A DNA stretch of 7,171 nucleotides from Mesotoga sp. (GCA_011620045.1 WOZY01000146.1:1-7171); one strand, 5' to 3'; counted from the first letter of the stretch, positions 1 to 6,735 are shown. Notes: a model not told the origin generated them from the sequence alone. Numbers and translations are program-made.

Positions 1-144
1 TACAAGAGAGAGGATCTCCCCGACCGTTCCCCCTTCATAGGAAACCGCACCGAGAGACCTGTAAAGTTGAAAATCGAATTCGACATCACGCAGTATTCTG
101 ACATCCAGCGAACCTCTTGAGACTCTTCTTGAACTGTCCCCCAT
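1..144 (-). CDS. N-terminal fragment, possible alpha/beta hydrolase (partial)
   Basis: An open frame starts with ATG at 144 and stays open for 48 codons to the left edge, where the gene is cut off. The start is supported by AGGAGGT on the minus strand (150-156), about 6 nt before the ATG. The visible peptide begins MGDSSRRVSRGS and continues with FDFQLYRSLGAVSYEGGTVG. The pattern of an aromatic-Gln-Leu-x-Arg helix, then a small-residue loop with Gly-Gly and 'GEIL', resembles the N-terminal cap of alpha/beta hydrolases of the 2,6-dihydroxypseudooxynicotine hydrolase / acyl-peptidase type. That match is from memory and the catalytic domain is outside the window. The frame and start are well supported; the product is tentative. 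There is no signal peptide, so a cytoplasmic protein is likely. Confidence 0.6.
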   Translation of the reverse strand, partial: MGDSSRRVSRGSLDVRILRDVEFDFQLYRSLGAVSYEGGTVGEILSLV

Positions 145-172
145 ATCGCACCTCCTAGAACACCTTTTCTAA

Positions 173-184
173 ATAATACTATCA
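173..184 (-). promoter_or_regulatory. Candidate -10 region for the leftward gene
   Basis: On the minus strand this reads TGATAGTATTAT. It contains TATTAT (5 of 6 matches to TATAAT), and an upstream TG that could act as an extended -10 for an overlapping TAGTAT. Initiation about 7 nt downstream would give a leader of roughly 20 nt that includes the AGGAGGT site. No good -35 hexamer is seen 16-18 nt upstream, so this is a candidate only. Confidence 0.35.
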
Positions 185-245
185 GAAAAGAGTTTTAGTA
201 CCGAAGCGGAGGCGCTCTTCAGAAAGTAATATTGCAACGTGAAAT

Positions 246-258
246 CTGATATTATCAG
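246..258 (+). promoter_or_regulatory. Extended -10 promoter inside a perfect 13-bp dyad
   Basis: The sequence CTGATATTATCAG is a perfect inverted repeat, CTGATA / TATCAG around one central T. Within it TGATATTAT (247-255) fits an extended -10 (TGn plus TATTAT, 5 of 6). A start near 262 would place the 5' end of the mRNA at or inside the GGAGGTGAT ribosome binding site at 262-270, giving a leader of about 12 nt before the GTG at 274. The dyad could instead or also be an operator covering the promoter. No -35 hexamer is found at the right distance: TTGCAA at 232-237 is only 12 bp away. Confidence 0.4.
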
Positions 259-273
259 ACTGGAGGTGATCAT

Positions 274-1284
274 GTGAAAAGAGTGATGGTGATTCTTATA
301 CTTCTTGTGACTGCGTTTGCCTTTTCGTGGTCTGGCCACGATGCGCTTACTTATGTTATTGTTTCGCAGTATGAGGATGATTTCGATGAGTTCGTGGAAA
401 TCACTCCTTATACATACGCCGATGTAGATACACAGGAGTACAATCCGGCCTTAGAGGGTTTCTACGACTATCTCGGCGAAAGCTATCTGCCAGAAGAAGA
501 CCTCGATCTGTACAGCTCAGTCTTCCCAAACCCCAAACCGGCTAACAATTTGGCACCCCTCTGGCAGATTCTCTCGGTATATTCTTACGAGCCCGATCTA
601 GGTATGGATAAGGGGCTTGAACTTAACGGAATAGAGACGCTTCTCGGTGACAGCCAGGGGCTGAGGCATATGGAATACAGGATGCTTTTCTTCATTAGAG
701 TTGGAGAAGTAACCGACGTGGTTCAGTATTTCAGTGATCTGGCCGAGATCGCTTATTCTAGAGGAGATCATTATTGGGCATACCGCTTCATGGGGAGAGC
801 ACTTCACTATCTTGAAGATGTAGGTCAGCCATTCCATACGTTCCCGGCACCATTCTTCGAGATGGTGAAGCTGCCGTTCAACATGGACAAGTGGCTGGCT
901 GTTTTCTCGAACTACCACTTTGCTTATGACTTCTACGGTGGATACCTGCTCTGGGGAGAATACGAACCCCTCGTTGAGGCGCTAAAAGAGGTTTCACCCA
1001 AAAAGATTAAGGACCCGAAGCAAGCGGCCGTTAGTTTGCGAAAGTACTCCAGGAATAAGTTGAGTTCAGTCTATTACGACCTTAAGCGTACAATGGGAGG
1101 CGAACTGGAAAACCCCGAAGCAGTCTGGCTTGGCAAAGCCTATTTCGACGATCTTCACAACGCGGGCGAAACAGCGAAGCTTGATGCGCTTTCAGTAGAG
1201 ATCCTGAAAGAAACTGCCTCCTATATGAAGGGCTACATAAACTATATGCTTGCGAGATTCGCCGAGATAGATTCGAAATCCTAG
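274..1284 (+). CDS. Secreted zinc-dependent phospholipase C / P1-nuclease-fold protein
   Basis: This 336-residue protein starts at GTG; an ATG two bases earlier is followed at once by TGA. GGAGGTGAT at 262-270 is near-perfect and 7 nt from the start. The N-terminus is a signal peptide: MKR, a hydrophobic stretch (4-17), then Ala-Phe-Ser before Trp19. Cleavage there would leave an N-terminal Trp, which in zinc phospholipases C and P1/S1 nucleases binds zinc through its backbone, and His22 follows closely. The signature ALHYLEDVGQPFH (176-188) gives His178, Asp182 and His188, matching the H-Y-x-x-D-x-x-x-P-x-H pattern of that fold. YHFAYD (214-219) gives a downstream His215/Asp219 pair where phospholipases C have His/Glu. 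Asp108 or Asp112 with His132 may fill the remaining metal sites. Phospholipid or other phosphodiester cleavage outside the membrane is the likely role, but phospholipase and nuclease cannot be told apart here. It is a single-gene unit, divergent from 1-144 and ended by a strong terminator. Confidence 0.8.
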   Translation: MKRVMVILILLVTAFAFSWSGHDALTYVIVSQYEDDFDEFVEITPYTYADVDTQEYNPALEGFYDYLGESYLPEEDLDLYSSVFPNPKPANNLAPLWQILSVYSYEPDLGMDKGLELNGIETLLGDSQGLRHMEYRMLFFIRVGEVTDVVQYFSDLAEIAYSRGDHYWAYRFMGRALHYLEDVGQPFHTFPAPFFEMVKLPFNMDKWLAVFSNYHFAYDFYGGYLLWGEYEPLVEALKEVSPKKIKDPKQAAVSLRKYSRNKLSSVYYDLKRTMGGELENPEAVWLGKAYFDDLHNAGETAKLDALSVEILKETASYMKGYINYMLARFAEIDSKS

Positions 1285-1304
1285 AAACGCTGTCCGTGAA
1301 CTCT

Positions 1305-1344
1305 AAACGGCGATAGACAGAGGACTTGTCTATCGCCGTTTTTT
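1305..1344 (+). terminator. Intrinsic terminator between convergent genes
   Basis: A perfect 15-bp stem (1305-1319 with 1327-1341, AAACGGCGATAGACA paired with its complement) encloses a 7-nt loop. T1339-T1344 gives six T residues on the plus strand, partly within the stem. It lies 20 nt after the stop of the phospholipase-like gene. It is also 26 nt beyond the stop of the Lon-like gene coming from the other side, where the stem would be followed by TTTAGAG, a poorer U tract. It is therefore strong for the plus strand and possibly two-way. Confidence 0.92.
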
Positions 1345-1367
1345 GCTGGTCTAGTAAACAGACCTCA

Positions 1368-3737
1368 TCAATCGCCGCCCTTACCGGATCGCTTATTTGT
1401 CTGAGAGGCAATCTCGTAGAACTTTTTGAGCCTATCAACGACAAGTCGATTGAAACTACCAGAAGAGTACTGCCCGTTCTTTCCGATTTTCCCCGGTTTC
1501 ATTCCTGTAAGTATCTCAATAGCCTCGTCCACGGTTTCAATAGTCCAGACGTTGAATCTACCTTCCTTAATCGCTCCTATTATTTCGTCGTTCAGAACCA
1601 AGTTATCGAAATTCGCTTCGGGCACTATCACTCCTTGCTGGCCACTGAAGCCCTTTATCTTGCAGAGATCATAAAAACCCTGAATCTTGTATTGAACTCC
1701 TCCCACCGGCTGAACCCGTCCGCTCTGGTTTATTGAACCTGTTACAGCTATCGACTGTTTTATCGGGACTTCGGCAATTGCGGAAAGGAAGACAACCGTT
1801 TCTGCAACCGAAGCGCTATCACCTTCGACTGCCGAGTAAACCTGCTCAAAACTTATCGAGCCATTTAGACTGAGCGGAAACTGCTGTGCGTATTTCGAAC
1901 TCATGTATCCCTGAATGGTCAGACTGGCCTTGTTGTGAATGTGTCCACTCAGCTCTGATTCCTTCTGTATGTCTACGATTCCGCTGTTGCCCGGTCCGAC
2001 TTTGGCGGTAATCTTCACCGGTATCCCGAAAGAAAGATCTTCAGTCTGGATGACTGTCAACCCGTTTATTTCGCCGACAAGCTCCCCTTCTGTTTGAACC
2101 ATCAAAGTGGAGTTGTGGAACATCTCTTTAATCTTATCTTGATAGAGCGAGACCCTCGTGTGCATTTCCTCCCATGCAGTCGATACATCATCGGCCTGTA
2201 TCATCTCGTGACCATTGATTTCCGCTACGGCCGAGCTTTCAAGAAGAATCTGTTCAAGTGCGCCGAATTGCGTCGAGACCTTCTTTCTAGTGCCAGAAAG
2301 GAAAACCGCCCTTTTGATTACTTCTTTGATCCCTTCTCTCTCGAGTGGTTTTAAGGAATTCTCTTTGACAATATTGCAGGTGAGTCCGCAGAGCTTGCTA
2401 ACAGTATCATTCTCTATAGTCATTTCCCAGTCGAATTCTGCCTTTATCTTGAAGAGCTTCTTGAAATCGGTGTCGAGGGTACTCAGCATACTGTATATCC
2501 ATGGCTCCCCTATCATGACGATTTTTATGTCAAGTGGAATCGGCTCTGGTTTGAGACTCACAGTCGAAAGCAGGCCGATCTTATGTTCAAGATTCTCGAT
2601 CCCCTCAAGACCCGAAAAGAGAACCTGTTTCAGTGTCTGCCAGACATACGGTTCGCTTAGCACGTTCTTGGCATCAAGAACAAGGTATCCGCCGTTGGAA
2701 CTGTGTATCGCTCCGGGTCTTATCATTGTGTGATCGGTATCCAGCATGCCCATCTTCGCAATGTACTCGATTCTTCCAAAGAGGGAAGAGTAATTGGCGT
2801 TCGTTACCTCTACAACGGGTTTCCCCTCTATTCCAGAGTTGTCGACGAATAGATTAACTGCGTATCTCTTACCAAAAAAGGCCTTCGAATCGATCTCCTG
2901 GCTGAAGAAAACGCCAAGATTGTCAAGAAGATCCTCCTTCATACTTTGAATAAAGTTCACAACCTCTTTGCTTGCGTTGAATCTATCCTTCATTTCTTTT
3001 ATGTGGCCTTCAACGGCAAATGAAGCTACCTTTCTGTTCAGTTCCTTATACTTTTCGCCGTAGTCTTTTTCCATCTTGCTCAGTTTCAGAAGATAGGAAT
3101 TAACCAGCTCACGAACCTCTTCGCCCTTCTTCGTAATCTGCTTCTGATAATCCTCGGGCAGAGCCTCATATACTTCCTGTGTAAGTGGCTTTCCGTTCCA
3201 TAGAGGAATGGTTGCGACTCCGGTCTGGTTTATTTGAACGGTGTAGTCTTTCTCTTTGGCCTTCTCAACGAGTTCCTTCAACATGTTTGAGCGTTTCTCC
3301 GACTGTTCGTTCTGAATGGATGTAACTTTCTGCTGATAGTCCTCGCTCTGGAAGCTTTCGCCAATGGAGTTTATTGCGATCTCGACAAATTCGTTCATTT
3401 CCTTCTGAAATATCTTCCCCGTTCCCGCTTCAAGAGATATTGAGTTAGGAGACCTCGGGTCGTCGAAATTATAGACGTATACCCAGTCTCCAGGGGTCTT
3501 AGTACCCTCGACTTTCTTCTTGAGATAGCGACTGACAAAGGTCCTTCTTCCGGTATTGGTGGTACCCGAAACGAACACATTGTAACCCTTCGCATCTATG
3601 TGAAGCCCAGTCTCCAGCGCCTTTATGGCTCTTTCCTGACCTATGAACTCTTCCAGTTCGCCTATGCACTCAGTAGATTTCACGTTTCTCGGGAGTGCGA
3701 TCTTCAGATCAATGTCCTTCCAACTAACTTTTCTCAT
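1368..3737 (-). CDS. Lon-like protease (LonB/LonH type, AAA_32 plus Lon C-terminal protease domain)
   Basis: This 789-residue protein starts at ATG 3737 with AAAGGAGGAGG at 3745-3755, 7 nt upstream. The frame stays open to 3845, but the extra 36 codons would read through this ribosome binding site and a TGTTATAAT promoter, so the shorter start is chosen. Order: an N-terminal segment with the family pattern FIGQERAIKALETG (31-44); a P-loop-like GTTNTGRRT (58-66); a long charged, probably coiled-coil insertion (about 110-290); a Walker-B-like NGGYLVLDA (348-356); an AAA lid (about 440-530); and a Lon protease domain (about 550-745). VEGDSAS (637-643) carries the catalytic serine Ser641. Lys684 in GGVQYK is the partner lysine, so the dyad is intact. 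The P-loop has Arg64 for the usual Lys, and Asp355 is followed by Ala rather than Glu. There is no transmembrane segment, unlike archaeal LonB, so a cytoplasmic protease is likely. The substrate is unknown. Confidence 0.92.
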   Translation of the reverse strand: MRKVSWKDIDLKIALPRNVKSTECIGELEEFIGQERAIKALETGLHIDAKGYNVFVSGTTNTGRRTFVSRYLKKKVEGTKTPGDWVYVYNFDDPRSPNSISLEAGTGKIFQKEMNEFVEIAINSIGESFQSEDYQQKVTSIQNEQSEKRSNMLKELVEKAKEKDYTVQINQTGVATIPLWNGKPLTQEVYEALPEDYQKQITKKGEEVRELVNSYLLKLSKMEKDYGEKYKELNRKVASFAVEGHIKEMKDRFNASKEVVNFIQSMKEDLLDNLGVFFSQEIDSKAFFGKRYAVNLFVDNSGIEGKPVVEVTNANYSSLFGRIEYIAKMGMLDTDHTMIRPGAIHSSNGGYLVLDAKNVLSEPYVWQTLKQVLFSGLEGIENLEHKIGLLSTVSLKPEPIPLDIKIVMIGEPWIYSMLSTLDTDFKKLFKIKAEFDWEMTIENDTVSKLCGLTCNIVKENSLKPLEREGIKEVIKRAVFLSGTRKKVSTQFGALEQILLESSAVAEINGHEMIQADDVSTAWEEMHTRVSLYQDKIKEMFHNSTLMVQTEGELVGEINGLTVIQTEDLSFGIPVKITAKVGPGNSGIVDIQKESELSGHIHNKASLTIQGYMSSKYAQQFPLSLNGSISFEQVYSAVEGDSASVAETVVFLSAIAEVPIKQSIAVTGSINQSGRVQPVGGVQYKIQGFYDLCKIKGFSGQQGVIVPEANFDNLVLNDEIIGAIKEGRFNVWTIETVDEAIEILTGMKPGKIGKNGQYSSGSFNRLVVDRLKKFYEIASQTNKRSGKGGD

Positions 3738-3761
3738 GCATCTACCTCCTCCTTTCGATAG

Positions 3762-3770
3762 ATTATAACA
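3762..3770 (-). promoter_or_regulatory. Extended -10 promoter for the Lon-like gene
   Basis: The minus strand reads TGTTATAAT, a perfect TGn-TATAAT extended -10. It ends 7 nt before the ribosome binding site and would give a leader of roughly 18 nt. The -35 region is not recognisable (AACTTC at 17 bp), which extended -10 promoters tolerate. Its position inside the longer reading frame argues that the gene begins at 3737. Confidence 0.6.
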
Positions 3771-3841
3771 AACCTGGTCTTCTGGAAGTTTGATTTTTAG
3801 TTGCTTACCTTTTAGAAGCGAGTGTAAGCGCCCGAGAGACG

Positions 3842-4396
3842 TCAATCCTCTTTCAACGGGCCTGCGAGTTTCAGTCTCTTCCTGATAACAATCCCTTCGG
3901 AGGGGACTTCTTCAAGTATCGTCAGATTGTCTATCGTCAACTCGTGATGAAAATCCTTGAAGGCAAGTCTTTCCATAACCGGACCGATGTTGGATCGATT
4001 AAGATCATCTCCGAAAACAACTGTAATATGAGGTATCCAGTGAATTTCATTGTAAGCGATCGCTCTATTGTCTACCGATTTGCAGAGCTCGGTCCACAAA
4101 GCATGGTGAAGAGATGCTATGCGCGAATTCCTTGCCAGCCCAATGAATATCACCGGCTTTTCGCCTGAGAAGATTCCTAGATACTCCGTTGTGGCTATAA
4201 AAGGGGGCGTATTGGAAGCCATCACCTCGATCAAAGGGTCTATTCCTGTCTTCCTCTCTTCTACAATGCAGTAGGTTATATGAGGGAAAGGTGTGAGAAA
4301 AACTGAATTAAAGCCAAACTCAATCTTCAGTTCATCCCATATCTCTCTGACAAAGCAATCCAGATCTTCTGGGAGAAGAGAAACAAGTGCTTTCAG
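3842..4396 (-). CDS. 2H phosphoesterase (2'-5' RNA ligase-like), probable CTG start
   Basis: From CTG at 4396 the frame encodes 184 residues, the usual size for this family. Two H-x-T motifs define 2H phosphoesterases: PHITY gives His39/Thr41 and PHITV gives His123/Thr125, 84 residues apart. The segment FIGLARNSRIASLHHALW (positions 84-101) matches the conserved strand and helix before the second motif. No in-frame ATG, GTG or TTG exists between the upstream stop (the exporter's own TGA) and TTG at 4234, and a start at 4234 would delete the first motif. CTG 4396 sits 9 nt after GGAGG (4406-4410) and yields a natural N-terminus, MKALVSLLPEDLD. The family opens 2',3'-cyclic or 2'-5' phosphodiester bonds, or acts on small nucleotides; the substrate here is unknown. 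It lies 36 nt after the exporter gene, with a possible promoter of its own. A sequencing error near the start is an alternative to CTG initiation. Confidence 0.82.
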   Translation of the reverse strand: MKALVSLLPEDLDCFVREIWDELKIEFGFNSVFLTPFPHITYCIVEERKTGIDPLIEVMASNTPPFIATTEYLGIFSGEKPVIFIGLARNSRIASLHHALWTELCKSVDNRAIAYNEIHWIPHITVVFGDDLNRSNIGPVMERLAFKDFHHELTIDNLTILEEVPSEGIVIRKRLKLAGPLKED

Positions 4397-4426
4397 AACC
4401 GGGCACCTCCAGTTGATTATATAAGA

Positions 4427-4435
4427 ATTATATCA
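4427..4435 (-). promoter_or_regulatory. Extended -10 promoter overlapping the exporter stop codon
   Basis: The minus strand reads TGATATAAT, a perfect TGn-TATAAT. Its TGA is the stop codon of the exporter gene. Initiation about 7 nt after it would place the GGAGG at 4406-4410 some 10 nt into the mRNA and the CTG start about 24 nt in. A second TATAAT (4416-4421) is too close to the ribosome binding site to be useful. No -35 hexamer is evident. The 2H gene may thus be transcribed alone as well as with the exporter. Confidence 0.5.
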
Positions 4436-6553
4436 GCTGGAATCTTTCCTCCTGCTCAAAAACCTTTCACTCCTCGATGCGATTTCTGGAAGAAGTATGA
4501 GAGTAAGAACCATTCCCACAACAAGTCCGCTAACCATCAACTTCGCCACATCAACGTATAACAAGAGAGGTGAAAGCAGAAGAACTGAAAAGCCGGCAAC
4601 AAGACTAAGCCCATTTGCAAGAATTGCATTTGCGGTCTGTTGATATGCCTTACGTGAATCACCGAACCTCCTGAACCAGATCGTGAAATGGATTGCGTAA
4701 TCGATTACCAGTCCCATCAACATTCCCGAAATAAGAGCTGTGGAAATGCTTAGAGGAATCCTAAAAACGGCCATGAAGATGAAGTTGAATAGTGTCGTTA
4801 GCAAAATTGGAATGGTTGCTATTATGGTTGACTTCAAGCTCCTGAATATTGAAAACAGAAGAATTATGATAAGTCCGAATGAGACTATCAGGCTTTGAAT
4901 CTGGTTATTGACGACCGATGAGTTGACACTCTTCCATATGAGAGTTGTTCCAGCCAGAGTGAATTCGAAGCTCTTGTTCAGTTCAGGGAATTTTTTTATC
5001 GCGTTTTCGACTGCGGCTTTTAATCTCTCTGCACTCAGGCTGTCGCTCTCAGATGAAAAGAGATTGAAACGAATCGCATTATCGCTCACCAGAAGTGAAG
5101 TAAAATCTCCAAATACATCTGTTGAGTTGAGCATCCTGATCATCAAAGGTAAAGGAACGTTGGTCTCCCTAGAAAGGTCAAAGAGACTCATAACCTTCGA
5201 AATTCCTTCAATTCCGTTCAGCTCCTCTTCAAGAGCTTCGAGATTTTCAACCTGATCGGCCGTGAACGAAATGCTTTCTCTCTCTACAGGTTCGACCATG
5301 AGAGCATAATTTGTCAACCAACCGAAGGCCTCCTTCATGGTTCTTGCGCTTTCTCTGATCTCTGAATCCTCCTTGAAGAAATTATACTGATCAATCGTTA
5401 TTGGAATAGAAATGATCAGTAAAGGAGAAGAGATACTGAGGACTATAACAACCCAGATAACTGCTTTTTTGACTATTGGATGAACATCTCTCGGCGGCGA
5501 AACCTCGCTTCTAGTGGCTGCCTTAGAGGTAACAAGACCTGGAAGGACTGTGATAGTAAATATAGCAGATAGAAAGATCCCGGAGCAGACAAATATTCCC
5601 ATCTCCTGAAAGGCCTTCATATCAAGCAAGATGTATGAAGAAAAGCCCGCCATAGTTGTAAGAGCAGAAAAAAGAATCAGCACTCTCTCTTCGTGGATGG
5701 TTCTTCTTACGGTGTTTCTCATATGGATGTTTTCTTCAAATCTCGATAGAAAATGCATCCCGTATGCACTTCCGATTATCACTATAAACGAAGGAATCAT
5801 AACAGTAAGACTGTTTATCGAAAGCTCCATCAATCCCATTATTCCTACTATCACCATTACTGCTGCCAAAGGGGGTACAAGGGTTAGAAGTGACAGAGAT
5901 ATTCTTCTGAACTTGATCACATAAACCGCCATGATGGCCAGCAGTATGAAGGGCGGATACTTGAAGGTGAGATCAATGATAGACCTGAAAGTTTCGGAAT
6001 TAGCGACACTCTCCCCGATTAATCTGTAGTTATCTACGCCGGAAGAGTCTAATACCGACCGCAGTTCCGCGATCAACTTGTCGCTGCTGAGCTCGTACCC
6101 CTCTGCTATGGTGATCATAACCCCATAATAGCTGCCGTCAGAAGAGACGATCAGATTGCTGTAAAGAGGATCTGCCAGCAGTTCTTCATTAAGGACCAGT
6201 CTGCCTTCTTCTTCATAAACATAGCTTTCCGATGGAATACTCATTTTGAGAAGATTGAAGCTTCCCAGCTTAACGGCGTTTGTGGGGGATAAAACGGATT
6301 TCACCCAATCAAGAGCTTCGATGTCTTCAGTTAGACTCTTCAGGAGCTCCAAAGAGGTTTCAGAAGCTTCAAGAACCAAAACAATTGATCCGGAATCACC
6401 GAAAACTTCCGCAACTTCATTGAACGCCTCAAGCTCCGCATCGTCATCGCTCAAGAAAGCAGCCGGCGAGGGATCGAAGCTAAACCCCTTGATTCCAGAC
6501 AACAGAACCGCGACTACTACGGCCAGTATAGCGAAGGAAACCAATCTTCTCAT
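4433..6553 (-). CDS. MMPL/RND-superfamily exporter, 12 transmembrane segments
   Basis: This 706-residue membrane protein has the two-repeat RND layout. TM1 (about 4-22) is followed by an extracytoplasmic domain (about 25-195) and TM2-TM6 (about 200-340). TM7 (about 364-385) is followed by a second outer domain (about 388-548) and TM8-TM12 (about 553-690). The C-terminus is short, basic and cytoplasmic. TM10 carries the family motif GLVIDYAIHF (614-623) with Asp618-Tyr619, the usual proton-relay position. The matching spot in TM4 reads GSAYGMHF (261-268) and has no Asp. The length is typical of archaeal and Thermotogota RND exporters and much shorter than AcrB (about 1,050). Lipids or other hydrophobic compounds are the usual MMPL cargo; the substrate here cannot be inferred. 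The ATG at 6553 is preceded by GAGGTG (6559-6564). No membrane-fusion or outer-membrane partner is present in the window. Confidence 0.9.
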   Translation of the reverse strand: MRRLVSFAILAVVVAVLLSGIKGFSFDPSPAAFLSDDDAELEAFNEVAEVFGDSGSIVLVLEASETSLELLKSLTEDIEALDWVKSVLSPTNAVKLGSFNLLKMSIPSESYVYEEEGRLVLNEELLADPLYSNLIVSSDGSYYGVMITIAEGYELSSDKLIAELRSVLDSSGVDNYRLIGESVANSETFRSIIDLTFKYPPFILLAIMAVYVIKFRRISLSLLTLVPPLAAVMVIVGIMGLMELSINSLTVMIPSFIVIIGSAYGMHFLSRFEENIHMRNTVRRTIHEERVLILFSALTTMAGFSSYILLDMKAFQEMGIFVCSGIFLSAIFTITVLPGLVTSKAATRSEVSPPRDVHPIVKKAVIWVVIVLSISSPLLIISIPITIDQYNFFKEDSEIRESARTMKEAFGWLTNYALMVEPVERESISFTADQVENLEALEEELNGIEGISKVMSLFDLSRETNVPLPLMIRMLNSTDVFGDFTSLLVSDNAIRFNLFSSESDSLSAERLKAAVENAIKKFPELNKSFEFTLAGTTLIWKSVNSSVVNNQIQSLIVSFGLIIILLFSIFRSLKSTIIATIPILLTTLFNFIFMAVFRIPLSISTALISGMLMGLVIDYAIHFTIWFRRFGDSRKAYQQTANAILANGLSLVAGFSVLLLSPLLLYVDVAKLMVSGLVVGMVLTLILLPEIASRSERFLSRRKDSS

Positions 6554-6577
6554 ATGCGCACCTCATGAACTCGCCTT

Positions 6578-6586
6578 ATTATATCA
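6578..6586 (-). promoter_or_regulatory. Extended -10 promoter for the exporter gene
   Basis: The minus strand reads TGATATAAT, identical to the element before the 2H gene. A start near 6571 would leave a leader of about 18 nt that contains GAGGTG and the ATG at 6553. There is no convincing -35 hexamer 16-18 nt upstream. Confidence 0.6.
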
Positions 6587-6668
6587 TCTGACTTTATGAT
6601 TCATCGTCCTTGTGGAGATTGAACGCTTCGCAGCTGAATTGGAATCGTAATTTGAAATGCCTTGACTC

Positions 6669-6697
6669 TTGTCGTAGAATTGGGGAGTGAGAATAAT
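6669..6697 (+). promoter_or_regulatory. Candidate promoter for the ABC transporter gene
   Basis: TTGTCG (6669-6674) and AATAAT (6692-6697) are separated by exactly 17 bp and match the consensus at 4 and 5 of 6 positions. The start would lie near 6704, about 30 nt before the ATG. A better -35 match, TTGACT at 6662-6667, has no -10 at the right spacing. This is the only promoter candidate in the window of the two-hexamer type. Confidence 0.35.
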
Positions 6698-6735
6698 CTG
6701 TCCGACATCTGGCAATAGAGTCTGGAGGGATCCAA

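Noticed and set aside
598..918. A 106-codon minus-strand frame inside the phospholipase-like gene.
   Set aside because: It is antisense to the zinc-binding motif region of a well-supported gene and has no recognisable motif.
2215..2733. A 172-codon plus-strand frame inside the Lon-like gene, with several shorter ones nearby.
   Set aside because: These are antisense to a protein with clear conserved motifs, have serine/leucine-rich composition typical of shadow frames, and lack domains.
3803..3829. A GCTTAC / GTAAGC inverted repeat between the 2H and Lon-like genes as a terminator.
   Set aside because: Only 6 bp with a 15-nt loop and no T tract on the relevant strand.
3738..3845. A 36-codon N-terminal extension of the Lon-like gene, starting at 3845.
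   Set aside because: It reads through AAAGGAGGAGG and a perfect TGTTATAAT, would overlap the end of the 2H gene, and the family's conserved N-terminal region begins after Met at 3737.
3842..4234. TTG at 4234 as the start of the 2H gene.
   Set aside because: It removes the first HxT motif that the family needs, while the frame stays open upstream to a good ribosome binding site.
4397..4410. GTG inside GGAGGTG as a start for the 2H gene.
   Set aside because: It is part of the ribosome binding site itself and is out of frame with both HxT motifs.
6601..6660. A riboswitch, leader peptide or small RNA upstream of the ABC gene.
   Set aside because: No paired stems, no ribosome binding site before the tiny frame there, and no known element is recognisable.
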